Positions 9,974-18,681 of a stretch of 53,302 nt of DNA are shown one piece after another; within the stretch, counting starts at the first letter, position 1, and every line of letters begins with the position of its first letter. Both the position numbers and the translations under genes were made by a program. The notes beneath the pieces are model-generated. The model worked only from the letters and a program-made list of their open reading frames with translations, was not told the origin of the DNA and did not search any database. This DNA comes from Campylobacterales bacterium (GTDB taxonomy: Bacteria; Campylobacterota; Campylobacteria; Campylobacterales; Sulfurovaceae). The stretch covers positions 1-53,302 of the forward strand of contig JACXUM010000022.1 of assembly GCA_014763895.1 (NCBI GenBank), written 5' to 3'.

Positions 9974-10312
9974 ATGCATATCGACTTAACACCTGAAGCA
10001 ATGTTGGCACAACTTGGTTATAGTCAGAATGAACATACACTTGCTCAGATAAACAGTATCATTGCAAATACAAAGAATTTTGATCACTTTTCCAAACACT
10101 TACTCTCTTTACAGGATGCATTGGCGGTTGAAAAAGGCTATATCGCTATGTCAAACTCAGAAAACTATCTCAAGATCAAATGTGATGAAGATAGCAGTGC
10201 AGACAATCTTTCAGCATTTAATGATATCGTTCACCATTGGTCGGATAAATACAGAATATCACTCAAACAAGTAGATCATAAACCAACTTACTACATCCTT
10301 GGTCAAAACTGA
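9974..10312 (+). CDS. Conserved hypothetical protein
   Basis: A protein of 112 residues, with an AGAGG ribosome site just before the ATG. No motif that I recognise, no signal peptide and no membrane segment. It is acidic in the middle and predicted to be compact. The helicase gene starts 3 bases after its stop, so the two are almost certainly translated from one message, suggesting a functional or regulatory link. Confidence 0.7.
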   Translation: MHIDLTPEAMLAQLGYSQNEHTLAQINSIIANTKNFDHFSKHLLSLQDALAVEKGYIAMSNSENYLKIKCDEDSSADNLSAFNDIVHHWSDKYRISLKQVDHKPTYYILGQN

Positions 10313-10315
10313 TCA

Positions 10316-12370
10316 ATGCCTCTTAGCTCTCTCAATGCTGAGCAGCTAAGTGCTGCTACTGCACCTTTAGGCCACAACCTGATCATTGCCAGTGCCGGTA
10401 CAGGCAAAACATCCACCATTGTAGGACGGATCTCTCATCTTTTACATTCCGGTGTAGAACCTTCCAAAATCCTACTGCTAACCTTTACAAACAAAGCGGC
10501 CGGAGAGATGATAACAAGGCTGGAGCGTTATTTCCCCAAAAAAGTAGTTTCCCAGATCGAAGCGGGAACATTTCATGCAGTAAGTTACAGATGGCTCAAA
10601 GAGATCTATCCGAATATCACACTCAAACAGCCTGGCGAGTTGAAAACACTTTTTCGCAGTCTATATGAAAAACGCTATTTTTCACGTATGAATCTTTCCA
10701 TAGAACCGTTCTCTGCTACGTATCTGTATGAGATGTACAGTTTGTATCAGAACGCTTCTTTGGAAGGATTTGATGTATGGTTTTTGGAAAAATATCCAGA
10801 GCATGAACCCTTAATGGATGTTTATATGGATATTGCTCAAGAATTTGAAAAAGAGAAGATCGAATACGGCTTTGCTTCGTTCAATGATCTGCTGTTGCGT
10901 ATGAAACACTACCTGGAAACATCTACGATGCCATTTGAAGAGGTTCTGGTCGATGAATATCAGGACACCAATACACTTCAAAGTGCACTCATCGATACAT
11001 TGAAACCTCGATCACTCTTTTGTGTAGGAGACTACGATCAAAGTATCTATGCTTTTAACGGAGCAAACATAGAAAACATTGGTACATTTTCCAAGCGGTA
11101 TCAAAATGCCACCGTCTTTACACTCAAGACCAATTACCGTTCAACCGCTCCCATCCTTTCATTGGCCAACCGTGTCATAGAAAGAAACGAGCGCATCTAT
11201 CCCAAAAAACTCGAAGTAGGAAGGGAAGGAAAGAGCCATCCGCCGAGGCTTTTAGTCTACAATGATCTTTTTGAGCAGTATCAGTCGATCGCCCATTCGA
11301 TCAAAACAACCCATGTTCCCAACCATGATATCGCCGTGATCTTTAGAAACAATTCGAGTGCTGACGGTATCGAAGCAAGCTTAAGAGAACTGGGGATACC
11401 GTGTAAACGAAAGGGAAGTACCAGTTTCTTTGATACCAAGGAGATCAAGTTTTTGCTTGATGTGCTAACGCTACTGGTCAATCCAAAGGATATGATGGCT
11501 TTTATCCATATATTCGAATATGCTCCAAGCATCGGTTCTGCGCTTGCCAAAGAGTTTTTTCAATGTTTCTTGCATTTTGGTAACGGACATTTCCGACAAG
11601 GACTTCTACATCCAAAGCATCATGATCTACCCAAGCTCAATCCGGCAAAGAACATGCAATTGGGGTTGTTTGACGATGATCATGAGATCGGTTCAGCTAC
11701 GCGGTTTGGCCATATGAACCTTGAATCTGTCATCTATAACCATCCGCTATTGAAACATCCCAAGATCAGCCAGGAAGGCGTTGCATTTTTCCGGGATTTT
11801 TATCATTTGATGAACTTGCTTCATACACAACAACCGCCTTATGAGCTCTTGCGTTCGGTTATTGCTTCGAATCTTTACAAACGTATTATTGAGATACTCT
11901 CTACTCAAAGAGGTCGCCTCAAAAACGGAGAAATAGATCAAGAAAAAAAGAAACAGGCAAAAGAACGCATTGAGCGTAAAGCGAATCTTCTTCTTGATCT
12001 GACTCGCCAGTATCGGGAACTTGGGCGTTTTGTCAACGCTATGGTGCTCGGGGGCAATGAACTTAGTGAGGGAGAGGGAGTCAATCTTCTGACAGTACAT
12101 GCAAGTAAAGGGCTGGAATTCCCTGAAGTTTACGTGGTCGATCTGGTAGATGGACGCTTCCCCAACAGAAAGCTCATGAGTAGAGGGGGAAGTTTGGAAG
12201 AAGAGCGAAGACTCTTTTATGTCGCTGTCACCAGAGCAAAAGACAAACTCTATCTCTCCTATGCCAAATTCGATAAACTCAAAAAAGCAGAGTACAAACC
12301 TTCACCCTTCCTTTATGAAGCAGGTCTCATAAAAGGTGAGTTTGAAGAACCGGTAACCGAAATAAAGTAA
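10316..12370 (+). CDS. UvrD/Rep/PcrA-family superfamily 1A DNA helicase
   Basis: A protein of 684 residues with the full SF1A motif set in order: ASAGTGKTST (Walker A, about residue 28), LLLTFTNKAAGEM (Ia), LVDEYQDTN (II), VGDYDQSIYAFNGA (III), LKTNYRST (IV), LLTVHASKGLEFPEVYV (V) and LFYVAVTRAKDKLYLS (VI). It unwinds DNA 3' to 5' in repair or replication restart. It starts 3 bases after the preceding small gene and has no strong ribosome site of its own, consistent with coupling. It converges with the L,D-transpeptidase, 18 bases apart. Whether it is UvrD, PcrA or Rep cannot be told from motifs alone. Confidence 0.93.
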   Translation: MPLSSLNAEQLSAATAPLGHNLIIASAGTGKTSTIVGRISHLLHSGVEPSKILLLTFTNKAAGEMITRLERYFPKKVVSQIEAGTFHAVSYRWLKEIYPNITLKQPGELKTLFRSLYEKRYFSRMNLSIEPFSATYLYEMYSLYQNASLEGFDVWFLEKYPEHEPLMDVYMDIAQEFEKEKIEYGFASFNDLLLRMKHYLETSTMPFEEVLVDEYQDTNTLQSALIDTLKPRSLFCVGDYDQSIYAFNGANIENIGTFSKRYQNATVFTLKTNYRSTAPILSLANRVIERNERIYPKKLEVGREGKSHPPRLLVYNDLFEQYQSIAHSIKTTHVPNHDIAVIFRNNSSADGIEASLRELGIPCKRKGSTSFFDTKEIKFLLDVLTLLVNPKDMMAFIHIFEYAPSIGSALAKEFFQCFLHFGNGHFRQGLLHPKHHDLPKLNPAKNMQLGLFDDDHEIGSATRFGHMNLESVIYNHPLLKHPKISQEGVAFFRDFYHLMNLLHTQQPPYELLRSVIASNLYKRIIEILSTQRGRLKNGEIDQEKKKQAKERIERKANLLLDLTRQYRELGRFVNAMVLGGNELSEGEGVNLLTVHASKGLEFPEVYVVDLVDGRFPNRKLMSRGGSLEEERRLFYVAVTRAKDKLYLSYAKFDKLKKAEYKPSPFLYEAGLIKGEFEEPVTEIK

Positions 12371-12388
12371 ATTTTATATGTCGTTACA

Positions 12389-13159
12389 TTACGGTTTAAT
12401 GAGAATAGGGGTCCCTACATCAACAAATTTTAAAAGTTCATCAATCTCATTATTTAAAAGCGCGATACACCCTGCCGTCCAATTTTCATTTGGTTTTATA
12501 TATTTTTTTGCCCATGCCTGATTATTCGGTTGTCCGTGTATCATGATCTGTCCACCGGGCCTTTTACCCAGTTTTCTGGCATTTGCCATATCTTGTGTAT
12601 TGGGATATGAAATATGAAAAGCTTTATAAAACGTACTGTTGCATTTAAAATAATCAAGTTTATAGAAACCTTCCGGTGTCTTTTTATCACCTTCTACTTG
12701 TTTAGGACCATTGGGATTACCGCCCAAGGCGACTTTATAGGTTTTGAAAACCTTTCCATTATTTGAAAGATACAAAGTATTTTGTGATTTTATGATCATG
12801 ACCAAATCTGCTTTCACATTTTCGGGTATTTGAGTTTCAGTTGCGTTCTCTTCCCTGAAAACAGAAAAAATAAAGTCGAACATACTTGCATGATCCTCTT
12901 TCACATTGTCAGAACTTTGAGGCTTGGTGGTATTGTCTTCTTTTTTAAAAGGGGATAGAATGGAGTCAAATATACTTTTATCTTCTGCTTTGATAGTTTG
13001 AGATTTTTGAGATTCAGATGTATTGTCTTCTTTTTTGATGTTTTGAGATTTTTCAGCTTTAGATGCATTATCTTCTTTAAAAGGAGACAGCATAAAGTCC
13101 ATAATATTGGCATGCAGAAAAACCAAGGTAATAAAATTAAGAAAGAGATATTTTTTCAT
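12389..13159 (-). CDS. L,D-transpeptidase (YkuD) with N-terminal triplicated segment
   Basis: A protein of 256 residues. A signal peptide (residues 1-18, ending HANI) is followed by three diverged copies of a roughly 35-residue unit containing (L/V)FSPFKxEDN-like text (near residues 22-48, 65-90 and 93-115). The YkuD domain then covers about 118-256. Its catalytic region reads GQIMIHGQPN and, after 20-odd residues, NWTAGCIALLN, supplying the His and Cys of the family. It would form or edit 3-3 peptide crosslinks in murein or attach proteins to it. It follows the NYN gene by 185 bases without visible features. The repeats are Lys/Glu/Ser/Asn-rich and probably form a flexible spacer. Confidence 0.87.
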   Translation of the reverse strand: MKKYLFLNFITLVFLHANIMDFMLSPFKEDNASKAEKSQNIKKEDNTSESQKSQTIKAEDKSIFDSILSPFKKEDNTTKPQSSDNVKEDHASMFDFIFSVFREENATETQIPENVKADLVMIIKSQNTLYLSNNGKVFKTYKVALGGNPNGPKQVEGDKKTPEGFYKLDYFKCNSTFYKAFHISYPNTQDMANARKLGKRPGGQIMIHGQPNNQAWAKKYIKPNENWTAGCIALLNNEIDELLKFVDVGTPILIKP

Positions 13160-13344
13160 TGTTTAATACTCACCTAAAAATTCATATAATTATAATATTA
13201 CTACATATCAAAAGAATTGTAAAGTCTTTCATGCCGGCGCTGCATGAAAATATGGGCTGCAGTGATACAAATCCGTACAATTTATCTCTCATCATGCATA
13301 GAGGGGTCAGATTTGCAAAGAATTCAAACCGGTTAGAAGATTTA

Positions 13345-14088
13345 TCAGTTGCCCAACCGCTTATCTCGTATGCTCATCTGTTTGGTTTCTTCATTGATGT
13401 AAACATCAAAAAGATCGATTTCGTCGATCAAACCACTGAGTTTTTTATATCCGTAATTGATAGGAGAAAATGAAGAGCTGTTGTTGATATACTGTCCTAC
13501 GTCAGCAAGGTTTGCCCAGCCATGCTCATCCATTGTCTGGTCTACGGCATTTCTTAACAAACCAACCAGCCAGGTATCAGCGCGCATCTCTTTGCCGCTT
13601 TTTCTGACCGGAAGTTCGGGTTTATCACTTTGAATATCACTTTTATCATTCATCATCAGTTTTTCGGTAAAAATAAACTGGGAGCAGGCCGCCATGAAAG
13701 GTTTTGGGGTCTTTTTTTCGCCAAAGCCGTACACTTTGATCCCTTCGGCTTGAACACGCATCACTACCGGGGTGAAATCGCTGTCACTGGTTGCAAAGGC
13801 AAACGCATCGATATCTTTGGTATGTAAAAGGTCTATTGCATCGATCGTCATCAGGATATCGGTAGCATTTTTGTTCTTGGAATAGTCAAACTGCTGAATG
13901 GGTTTGATGGCAAACTGAAGAAGTTTCTCTTCCCAGTTTTTGAGGTTGTCCTTAGTCCAGTTACCGTAGGCCTGGCGAATGTTGACAACGCCGTATTTGC
14001 TCAGTTCGCTGATGATACCTTCTATCGCTTTATGTGAGATATTGTCACAGTCGATAAATAGGGCGATATGATCTTCTTTTTTCTGCAT
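13345..14088 (-). CDS. NYN-domain protein with C-terminal OST-HTH/LOTUS domain
   Basis: A protein of 247 residues. The N-terminal PIN-like NYN nuclease domain (about 1-145) shows the acidic metal site: ALFIDCDNIS, then NATDILMTIDAIDLL and FAFATSDSDFTPVV. A linker leads to a LOTUS/OST-HTH-like domain (about 170-245, WLVGLLRNAVDQ ... GWANLADVGQYI ... YGYKKLSGLID), an RNA-binding fold. The expected role is RNA cleavage or RNA regulation; the target is unknown. The region before the start is A-rich with no clear ribosome site. It lies 9 bases after the rhodanese gene and is probably co-transcribed. Confidence 0.83.
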   Translation of the reverse strand: MQKKEDHIALFIDCDNISHKAIEGIISELSKYGVVNIRQAYGNWTKDNLKNWEEKLLQFAIKPIQQFDYSKNKNATDILMTIDAIDLLHTKDIDAFAFATSDSDFTPVVMRVQAEGIKVYGFGEKKTPKPFMAACSQFIFTEKLMMNDKSDIQSDKPELPVRKSGKEMRADTWLVGLLRNAVDQTMDEHGWANLADVGQYINNSSSFSPINYGYKKLSGLIDEIDLFDVYINEETKQMSIRDKRLGN

Positions 14089-14097
14089 TTTTTTTCT

Positions 14098-14535
14098 TTA
14101 GGATTGGAGTTTGAAGTAACCAAGATAGTTTTTGATCGTTTTACCTGAGTTAACCCAGCTTTCGATTCCGCCTTTGAGATTGACGACATTTTCAAATCCA
14201 AGTTCTCTCAAGGCTTTAGCAGCCAGCAGTCCACGCGCGCCTTTAAGGCAGTAACAGATGACCATCTTGTCGCTTACACTGACGAGTTTGTCATCAACGG
14301 CAAATTCAAGTTTCCCTCTTGGGATCGTAAAGATGGTTTTAGCAGGAATCACACCACTGGCAAACTCATCTGCTTCTCTCACATCGATCAATACGGCATT
14401 TTCAAGATCCACTTCGTCAACCCCGATCTCTGGGATCTCCAGCTTTGCTTTTTCCAAAGACTCTTTGAGTCGTCCTTTGAGCAGGTCGATATCACATCGT
14501 TCGTAAAATTTCTTGAGTTGTTCGTTGTGTTCCAT
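14098..14535 (-). CDS. Rhodanese-like domain protein, cytoplasmic
   Basis: A protein of 145 residues without signal peptide. A helical N-terminal extension of about 40 residues precedes a single rhodanese domain: AVLIDVREADEFASGVIP (substrate-side loop) and the active-site loop CYCLKGARG, in which the second Cys is in catalytic position. The C-terminal NLKGGIESWVNSG is the typical end. It likely moves sulfane sulfur from a persulfide donor. It sits between rsmD and the NYN gene on one strand. Confidence 0.85.
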   Translation of the reverse strand: MEHNEQLKKFYERCDIDLLKGRLKESLEKAKLEIPEIGVDEVDLENAVLIDVREADEFASGVIPAKTIFTIPRGKLEFAVDDKLVSVSDKMVICYCLKGARGLLAAKALRELGFENVVNLKGGIESWVNSGKTIKNYLGYFKLQS

Positions 14536-14608
14536 ACTACCATCCTTACTTTTTTGTTTAAGTATAACACCTAATGATAAGAAAAGTAAAGATGAATAAG
14601 GGGAGATT

Positions 14609-15208
14609 TCAGGCTTGATAATAGCTTAGAGAGCTTTTACCGAATTTTTTCTCTTTTATGAGAGAGTAACTTCCGATGCTTTGGGGCATTGTAAGGGCAG
14701 TCATATGTTCTACAATGACCATTTCGCAGATATCCGGTTCGATATTTTCTATCAATTTGAGCGTTTTATCATATATCTCATCCATCCCTTCACGATAAGA
14801 GAATGGAGGATCAAAGTAAAAATAAGTTTTTTCATCACTTCTTTTGAGTATCTCATAAACGGTTGAAAATTTTTCAAAACTGTCACCGTAAAAGAGATGG
14901 CAATGTGTTGGATCCATTCGTTTTACATTTGACTCAAGAATATGGAATGCCGTTTTGTTATACTCAATAAAGTAGCATTCTCCAGCCCCTCGGCTCAATG
15001 CTTCAAGGCCTACAGAACCGCTTCCCGCAAAAACTTCAACGAAGTTTTTATCAATGATGTCAAATTGGAGTGTATTGAAAAGGGATTCTCTCAGGATCGC
15101 TTTGGAACTTCGTGTTGTAGAGATATCAGGTATCTCAATTTTGCAGCCTTTGAATTTCCCGGCTGTGATGGTAGTAGTAAATAGTTTGATCTTTTCATTC
15201 TTTTTCAT
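14609..15208 (-). CDS. rsmD: 16S rRNA (guanine(966)-N(2))-methyltransferase
   Basis: A protein of 199 residues. The sequence shows AGKFKGCKIEIP, the RsmD-type STTRSSKAILRESLFN segment, the SAM-binding EVFAGSGSVGLEALSRG, and the catalytic FDPPFSYREG. It methylates G966 in 16S rRNA during 30S assembly. It is downstream of the NlpC/P60 gene by 43 bases on the same strand. Confidence 0.92.
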   Translation of the reverse strand: MKKNEKIKLFTTTITAGKFKGCKIEIPDISTTRSSKAILRESLFNTLQFDIIDKNFVEVFAGSGSVGLEALSRGAGECYFIEYNKTAFHILESNVKRMDPTHCHLFYGDSFEKFSTVYEILKRSDEKTYFYFDPPFSYREGMDEIYDKTLKLIENIEPDICEMVIVEHMTALTMPQSIGSYSLIKEKKFGKSSLSYYQA

Positions 15209-15251
15209 GGGTGGTATTTTACCCTATCATGGGTAAAAAGGAGGTGCATTC

Positions 15252-16580
15252 TTAAAAGCATACAATAGACTGAAGGGTGTTGATCAGTTTGCTCTGTTCT
15301 CTGATATCCGGTCTCTCTTTGCCAGGTTCGGTACTTGTGATGATAGTGCGCCCCGTGATCAGTTTGCTTCCGTCTGTTTTGCGAATTCCCCAATAGGTAT
15401 GCATGATCACAGGTTCCCCTTTGTATTGCCCAAGATAAAGTACGATATGCCCTGGAACATAAAGCAGCGATCTGAATGGTTCAGCTTCCTGAATGATCTT
15501 TTGTTTTTTATAAGATTTATTTAGCCCTGCAATAGGAATACGTTTTTTGCCTTCACGTGCCTGCTTGCTGGAATTACGCTCCAAAAAGATGCCGAACACC
15601 CCGAGAAAATCCCTTGTTGTTGCAGAACAGTCACGGCATTCATAACTTCCGCCCCATCCATAGGGCTCATTATAAAACTGTCTGGCAATATATGCCACGT
15701 TTTTGGATGTAAAAGGAAGTGGTTTGGCGGCTAAAAGACCATTTTCCCTGATACTGACCTTTGTAGCATGGGCTCTTCCCTGCCTGTCACGTGTTGCAAC
15801 CAGATAATATTTCCCCTCCTTAGAGATAGAAAAAAGCGCTCCGATTTTGACGAGGCTGACAGGATTTTTATTACGGTAGAGCCTGATATTGTCCTTAATG
15901 ACCATCGCATAACGGCCATTTTTGAATGCTTCAATAAATTTGTCATCGACCAAGGCTATATCAGTAACCTTCACCCAGCCAAATGTATACGAGCCTCGTA
16001 CAAACGCCCATTTTTTGTCTTTTGAAAAATGGGAGACATAAAGTGGAATATTGATGTGATAGGCCGAATTTTGGTTATAGTCAAAAGGAAAACCCTCACC
16101 AATTTTTCTTGGATCACGGTAAAAAGCTGTAGAAGTCGGGAGTGCTTTGACATCGGTACGGCGGATCGTGATCGCTTTGTACCCTTTGGTATCTACTTCA
16201 TCCATATTGGCATTATAGAGCCATTTGCGATAGATCAAAGGAGGGATGATCTTGCCGTTTTCCCTATAGATGGGTTTTTTGGTCACAAAACGCTCTTCCC
16301 ATCCGAAATCTTCTCTTGGAATATCCAGACTGCTCATATCCCACGGATAAAAATAACGTTCGTTGAATTCTTCATCGAGCGCTTTTTGCTCTTTGGAAGA
16401 AACAGGTTTGATCTGGTCGGCATAATAAGAGGGGTCCTGAGGGATACAGTGCATATCCTCGACTTTGTTCTTTGGCATCATATCTATCTTGCTTTTTACT
16501 CTATAGCTTTGTTTGAGTATATACTCACCGTGCAAGAGACTGATACTTATCAACAGCATCACCGACCATTTCCAGATCAT
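15252..16580 (-). CDS. NlpC/P60 cysteine peptidase with SH3-like domains
   Basis: A protein of 442 residues with a GAAGGA ribosome site. A signal peptide (about 1-18) is followed by an N-terminal region of the NlpC/P60-associated type, two SH3-like domains (about 130-290), and a C-terminal NlpC/P60 domain. In that domain YGWGGSYECRDCSATTRDF carries the catalytic Cys and VPGHIVLYLGQ the His. It is a periplasmic murein endopeptidase, probably cleaving stem peptides. Together with the dipeptide epimerase and L,D-transpeptidase nearby it gives the region a murein-turnover flavour. Confidence 0.88.
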   Translation of the reverse strand: MIWKWSVMLLISISLLHGEYILKQSYRVKSKIDMMPKNKVEDMHCIPQDPSYYADQIKPVSSKEQKALDEEFNERYFYPWDMSSLDIPREDFGWEERFVTKKPIYRENGKIIPPLIYRKWLYNANMDEVDTKGYKAITIRRTDVKALPTSTAFYRDPRKIGEGFPFDYNQNSAYHINIPLYVSHFSKDKKWAFVRGSYTFGWVKVTDIALVDDKFIEAFKNGRYAMVIKDNIRLYRNKNPVSLVKIGALFSISKEGKYYLVATRDRQGRAHATKVSIRENGLLAAKPLPFTSKNVAYIARQFYNEPYGWGGSYECRDCSATTRDFLGVFGIFLERNSSKQAREGKKRIPIAGLNKSYKKQKIIQEAEPFRSLLYVPGHIVLYLGQYKGEPVIMHTYWGIRKTDGSKLITGRTIITSTEPGKERPDIREQSKLINTLQSIVCF

Positions 16581-16673
16581 TTTATTCCTTCTCTTTTTTC
16601 GTATAATAGACCTTATTTGTTAATGATCGGTTGATAGGCAGGATTTATTTGATGAAGAAAAGAAAAATTTTGT

Positions 16674-16970
16674 TTAAAACTGATACAAAAATCGTTCCAG
16701 GTCTATCTTCTTTTCATCCGAAATAATGACTCCTTCACTTTGGAGCAGTTCTATTTTTTTATCCACACCCAAGGCATAACCGCCTACACTGCCGTCACTT
16801 TTAACTACCCTGTGACAGGGGATGGTAATGAGGTTTTTATTCTTTGCCATGGCATTTCCCACGGCTCTGTATGCTTTAGTATCCAATGCATTGGCGATCT
16901 TTGCATAAGTTATTACTTTACCTTTTGGTATCTGTTTGAGCAGCTCATAGCAGCGTTCGTTGAAATCCAT
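16674..16970 (-). CDS. MGMT/Ogt-type methylated-DNA cysteine methyltransferase, single-domain
   Basis: A protein of 98 residues consisting of only the DNA-binding/active-site domain: IPKGKVITYAKIANAL (helix-turn-helix), YRAVGNAMAKN (the Arg finger region), and the intact active site IPCHRVV followed by GGYALG. The Cys separates it from alkyltransferase-like proteins, which have Trp there. It should repair O6-alkylguanine or act as a small alkyl acceptor. The usual N-terminal ribonuclease-like domain is missing; such short forms are common and this is not clearly a truncation. Confidence 0.87.
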   Translation of the reverse strand: MDFNERCYELLKQIPKGKVITYAKIANALDTKAYRAVGNAMAKNKNLITIPCHRVVKSDGSVGGYALGVDKKIELLQSEGVIISDEKKIDLERFLYQF

Positions 16971-17134
16971 TGTCTTATCATCCTTTGTATGCGCTATTGC
17001 ATTGTCACCATAACATTAAACTACGGCTGCTTTTACTACACATACTCTCTTTATACCAAAATAAAGTTTAGGTATATGATTAAATTTTTCTTTATCTCAA
17101 AATATAGTATAATATCAAAAATGGAGAGAAAATG

Positions 17135-17488
17135 ATGAAATTTATAAAAGTCTTAATTTTAGTAAGCCTCTTTATGAGTACGAGTGTTGAAGCTAGAAGC
17201 CATCATCATGGTTATGACAGGGGTTATCGGGATGGTTGTGATACTGCCAGAGATGGATTTATTCGGGACAATTATGCTTTTAGACATAATCCGAATTATA
17301 GGGACGGATGGATAGATGGTAAAAGAGAATGCCATAGACGACCTCCGATGACAAATCGAAGATATGATATGGGCTATCAAGATGGATGTAGAACGGCAAG
17401 ACGTGGATTTACAAGAGATCCTATTTTGTGGGCTGAAAGCAAAAACTATAGAAGAGGCTGGAGAGACGGTACAAGAAGATGCAGATAA
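17135..17488 (+). CDS. Small secreted protein with two YxxGYxDGC repeats
   Basis: A protein of 117 residues. The ATG at 17135 was chosen over the adjacent one at 17132 because GGAGAG then has better spacing. A signal peptide ends around VEARS. The mature part holds two copies of a unit of about 45 residues: the first contains GYDRGYRDGCDTARDGF and ends YRDGWIDGKREC, and the second contains YDMGYQDGCRTARRGF and ends YRRGWRDGTRRC. Each unit has two Cys, suggesting a disulfide per repeat. The protein is very basic and Arg/Gly-rich. I do not know a function; it is periplasmic or surface exposed. Confidence 0.75.
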   Translation: MKFIKVLILVSLFMSTSVEARSHHHGYDRGYRDGCDTARDGFIRDNYAFRHNPNYRDGWIDGKRECHRRPPMTNRRYDMGYQDGCRTARRGFTRDPILWAESKNYRRGWRDGTRRCR

Positions 17489-17517
17489 TAATATTCTGCA
17501 TCTTATAAAAGTATCAG

Positions 17518-18588
17518 TTACGGTCTGATACCTAATCCAACTTCATTTCCAAGTGTGATTTCACTCTCCTTAAAGCAGATAGAAGAAGTGACCGGGTTTT
17601 CTGCAAGCAAAGAGACGGCATCCAGGTCTATCATGCTGATGACATCTGCTTTTGCCGAAGCCACATGTACTCCGGCTGCTACCGAATAAGGGCCCTCCAG
17701 CATACATCCTATCATACACTTCACTCCGAAATTTCTGGCTGTATCTGCAAGTTCAAGGGCACCGCTGATGCCTGCCGTCTTAGCCAGCTTGATATTAACA
17801 TAATCAATAGCTTCTATTTCCAAAAGGGTGATCGCATCTTTGAGTGTGAAGATCGATTCATCTGCGAGCAACGGAGTTTGAACCCTTTTTTTAATATATT
17901 TAAGTCCTTGTATATCATCTGCTTTGACCGGTTGTTCGATCAGTTGCGGCCAGATGCCTGCATTTTCAATCGTTTGTAAAACTTCTACACTTTGTACCGC
18001 ATTCCAGCCTTGATTTGCATCCAATCGAAGTGTGATATTCTTTCCAACTGCATGATGGATCGCTTTGATGCGTTCAATATCTTTTTTTGGATTATCCCCG
18101 ATCTTTATCTTGAGTATTTCATAACCTCTCTCAACGGCTTGTAGAGAATCTGCGACCATTTGGTCAATATCGTTCATACTGATCGTAATATCGGTTTTAA
18201 ATGTTGTTTGCATTCCTCCGAGCATTCGGTATAAAGGTAGTTTGACAGCCTGCGACCCAAGATCATAAAGTGCGATCTCAAGTGCAGATTTGGCAGTGGT
18301 ATTTTTGACGATGGATCGATGAAGATTGCTTAAAATGGCCTCAAAATCTTCTTCAATATCAAGTCCGATAAGGGTAGGTCTTATATGCTCAATCGCTGCA
18401 ATCATAGAACCCATGGTTTCACCCGTAATGACTGGGGTAGGCGCTCCTTCACCATAACCTAAAGTGCCATCGTTACACTCAATAATGACAACAAGGTCTT
18501 CTAGATGATCCACACGTCGTAATGCTGTTTTAAAAGGAGTTTTTAGCGGTGCTTTGAAAGTAGTCGTTCGTATCTGTTTTATCTTCAT
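17518..18588 (-). CDS. Dipeptide epimerase (enolase superfamily, L-Ala-D/L-Glu type)
   Basis: About 356 residues (ATG at 18588 or 18591; AAGGT favours the former). Muconate-lactonizing subgroup markers are visible: the lysine motif LKIKIG, metal ligands LDANQGW, IEQP and ADES, and the second catalytic Lys in VNIKLAK. The C-terminal IGCMLEGPYSVAA is typical of dipeptide epimerases. It would interconvert L-Ala-D-Glu and L-Ala-L-Glu in murein peptide recycling. A DUF819 transporter is encoded 850 bases upstream on the same strand, with a lipoprotein gene between. DUF819 genes often accompany such epimerases, which supports a peptide-uptake or recycling role. Confidence 0.87.
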   Translation of the reverse strand: MKIKQIRTTTFKAPLKTPFKTALRRVDHLEDLVVIIECNDGTLGYGEGAPTPVITGETMGSMIAAIEHIRPTLIGLDIEEDFEAILSNLHRSIVKNTTAKSALEIALYDLGSQAVKLPLYRMLGGMQTTFKTDITISMNDIDQMVADSLQAVERGYEILKIKIGDNPKKDIERIKAIHHAVGKNITLRLDANQGWNAVQSVEVLQTIENAGIWPQLIEQPVKADDIQGLKYIKKRVQTPLLADESIFTLKDAITLLEIEAIDYVNIKLAKTAGISGALELADTARNFGVKCMIGCMLEGPYSVAAGVHVASAKADVISMIDLDAVSLLAENPVTSSICFKESEITLGNEVGLGIRP

Positions 18589-18681
18589 CATTGACCTTCT
18601 GCAAAAGGGGAGTATGGCTTTAGATCAAATTGTGCCATTTTCCCTCTTACAAAGAGCCGCTTGCTTTAAGAAAAGATCATA

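Noticed and set aside
16029-16634. Plus-strand frame of 201 codons opposite the NlpC/P60 gene
   Set aside because: No ribosome site, no domain, and fully inside a well-supported gene on the other strand.
16674-16970. MGMT gene considered truncated because only 98 residues long
   Set aside because: The single-domain form is complete from helix-turn-helix to active site, and short forms of this kind are common.
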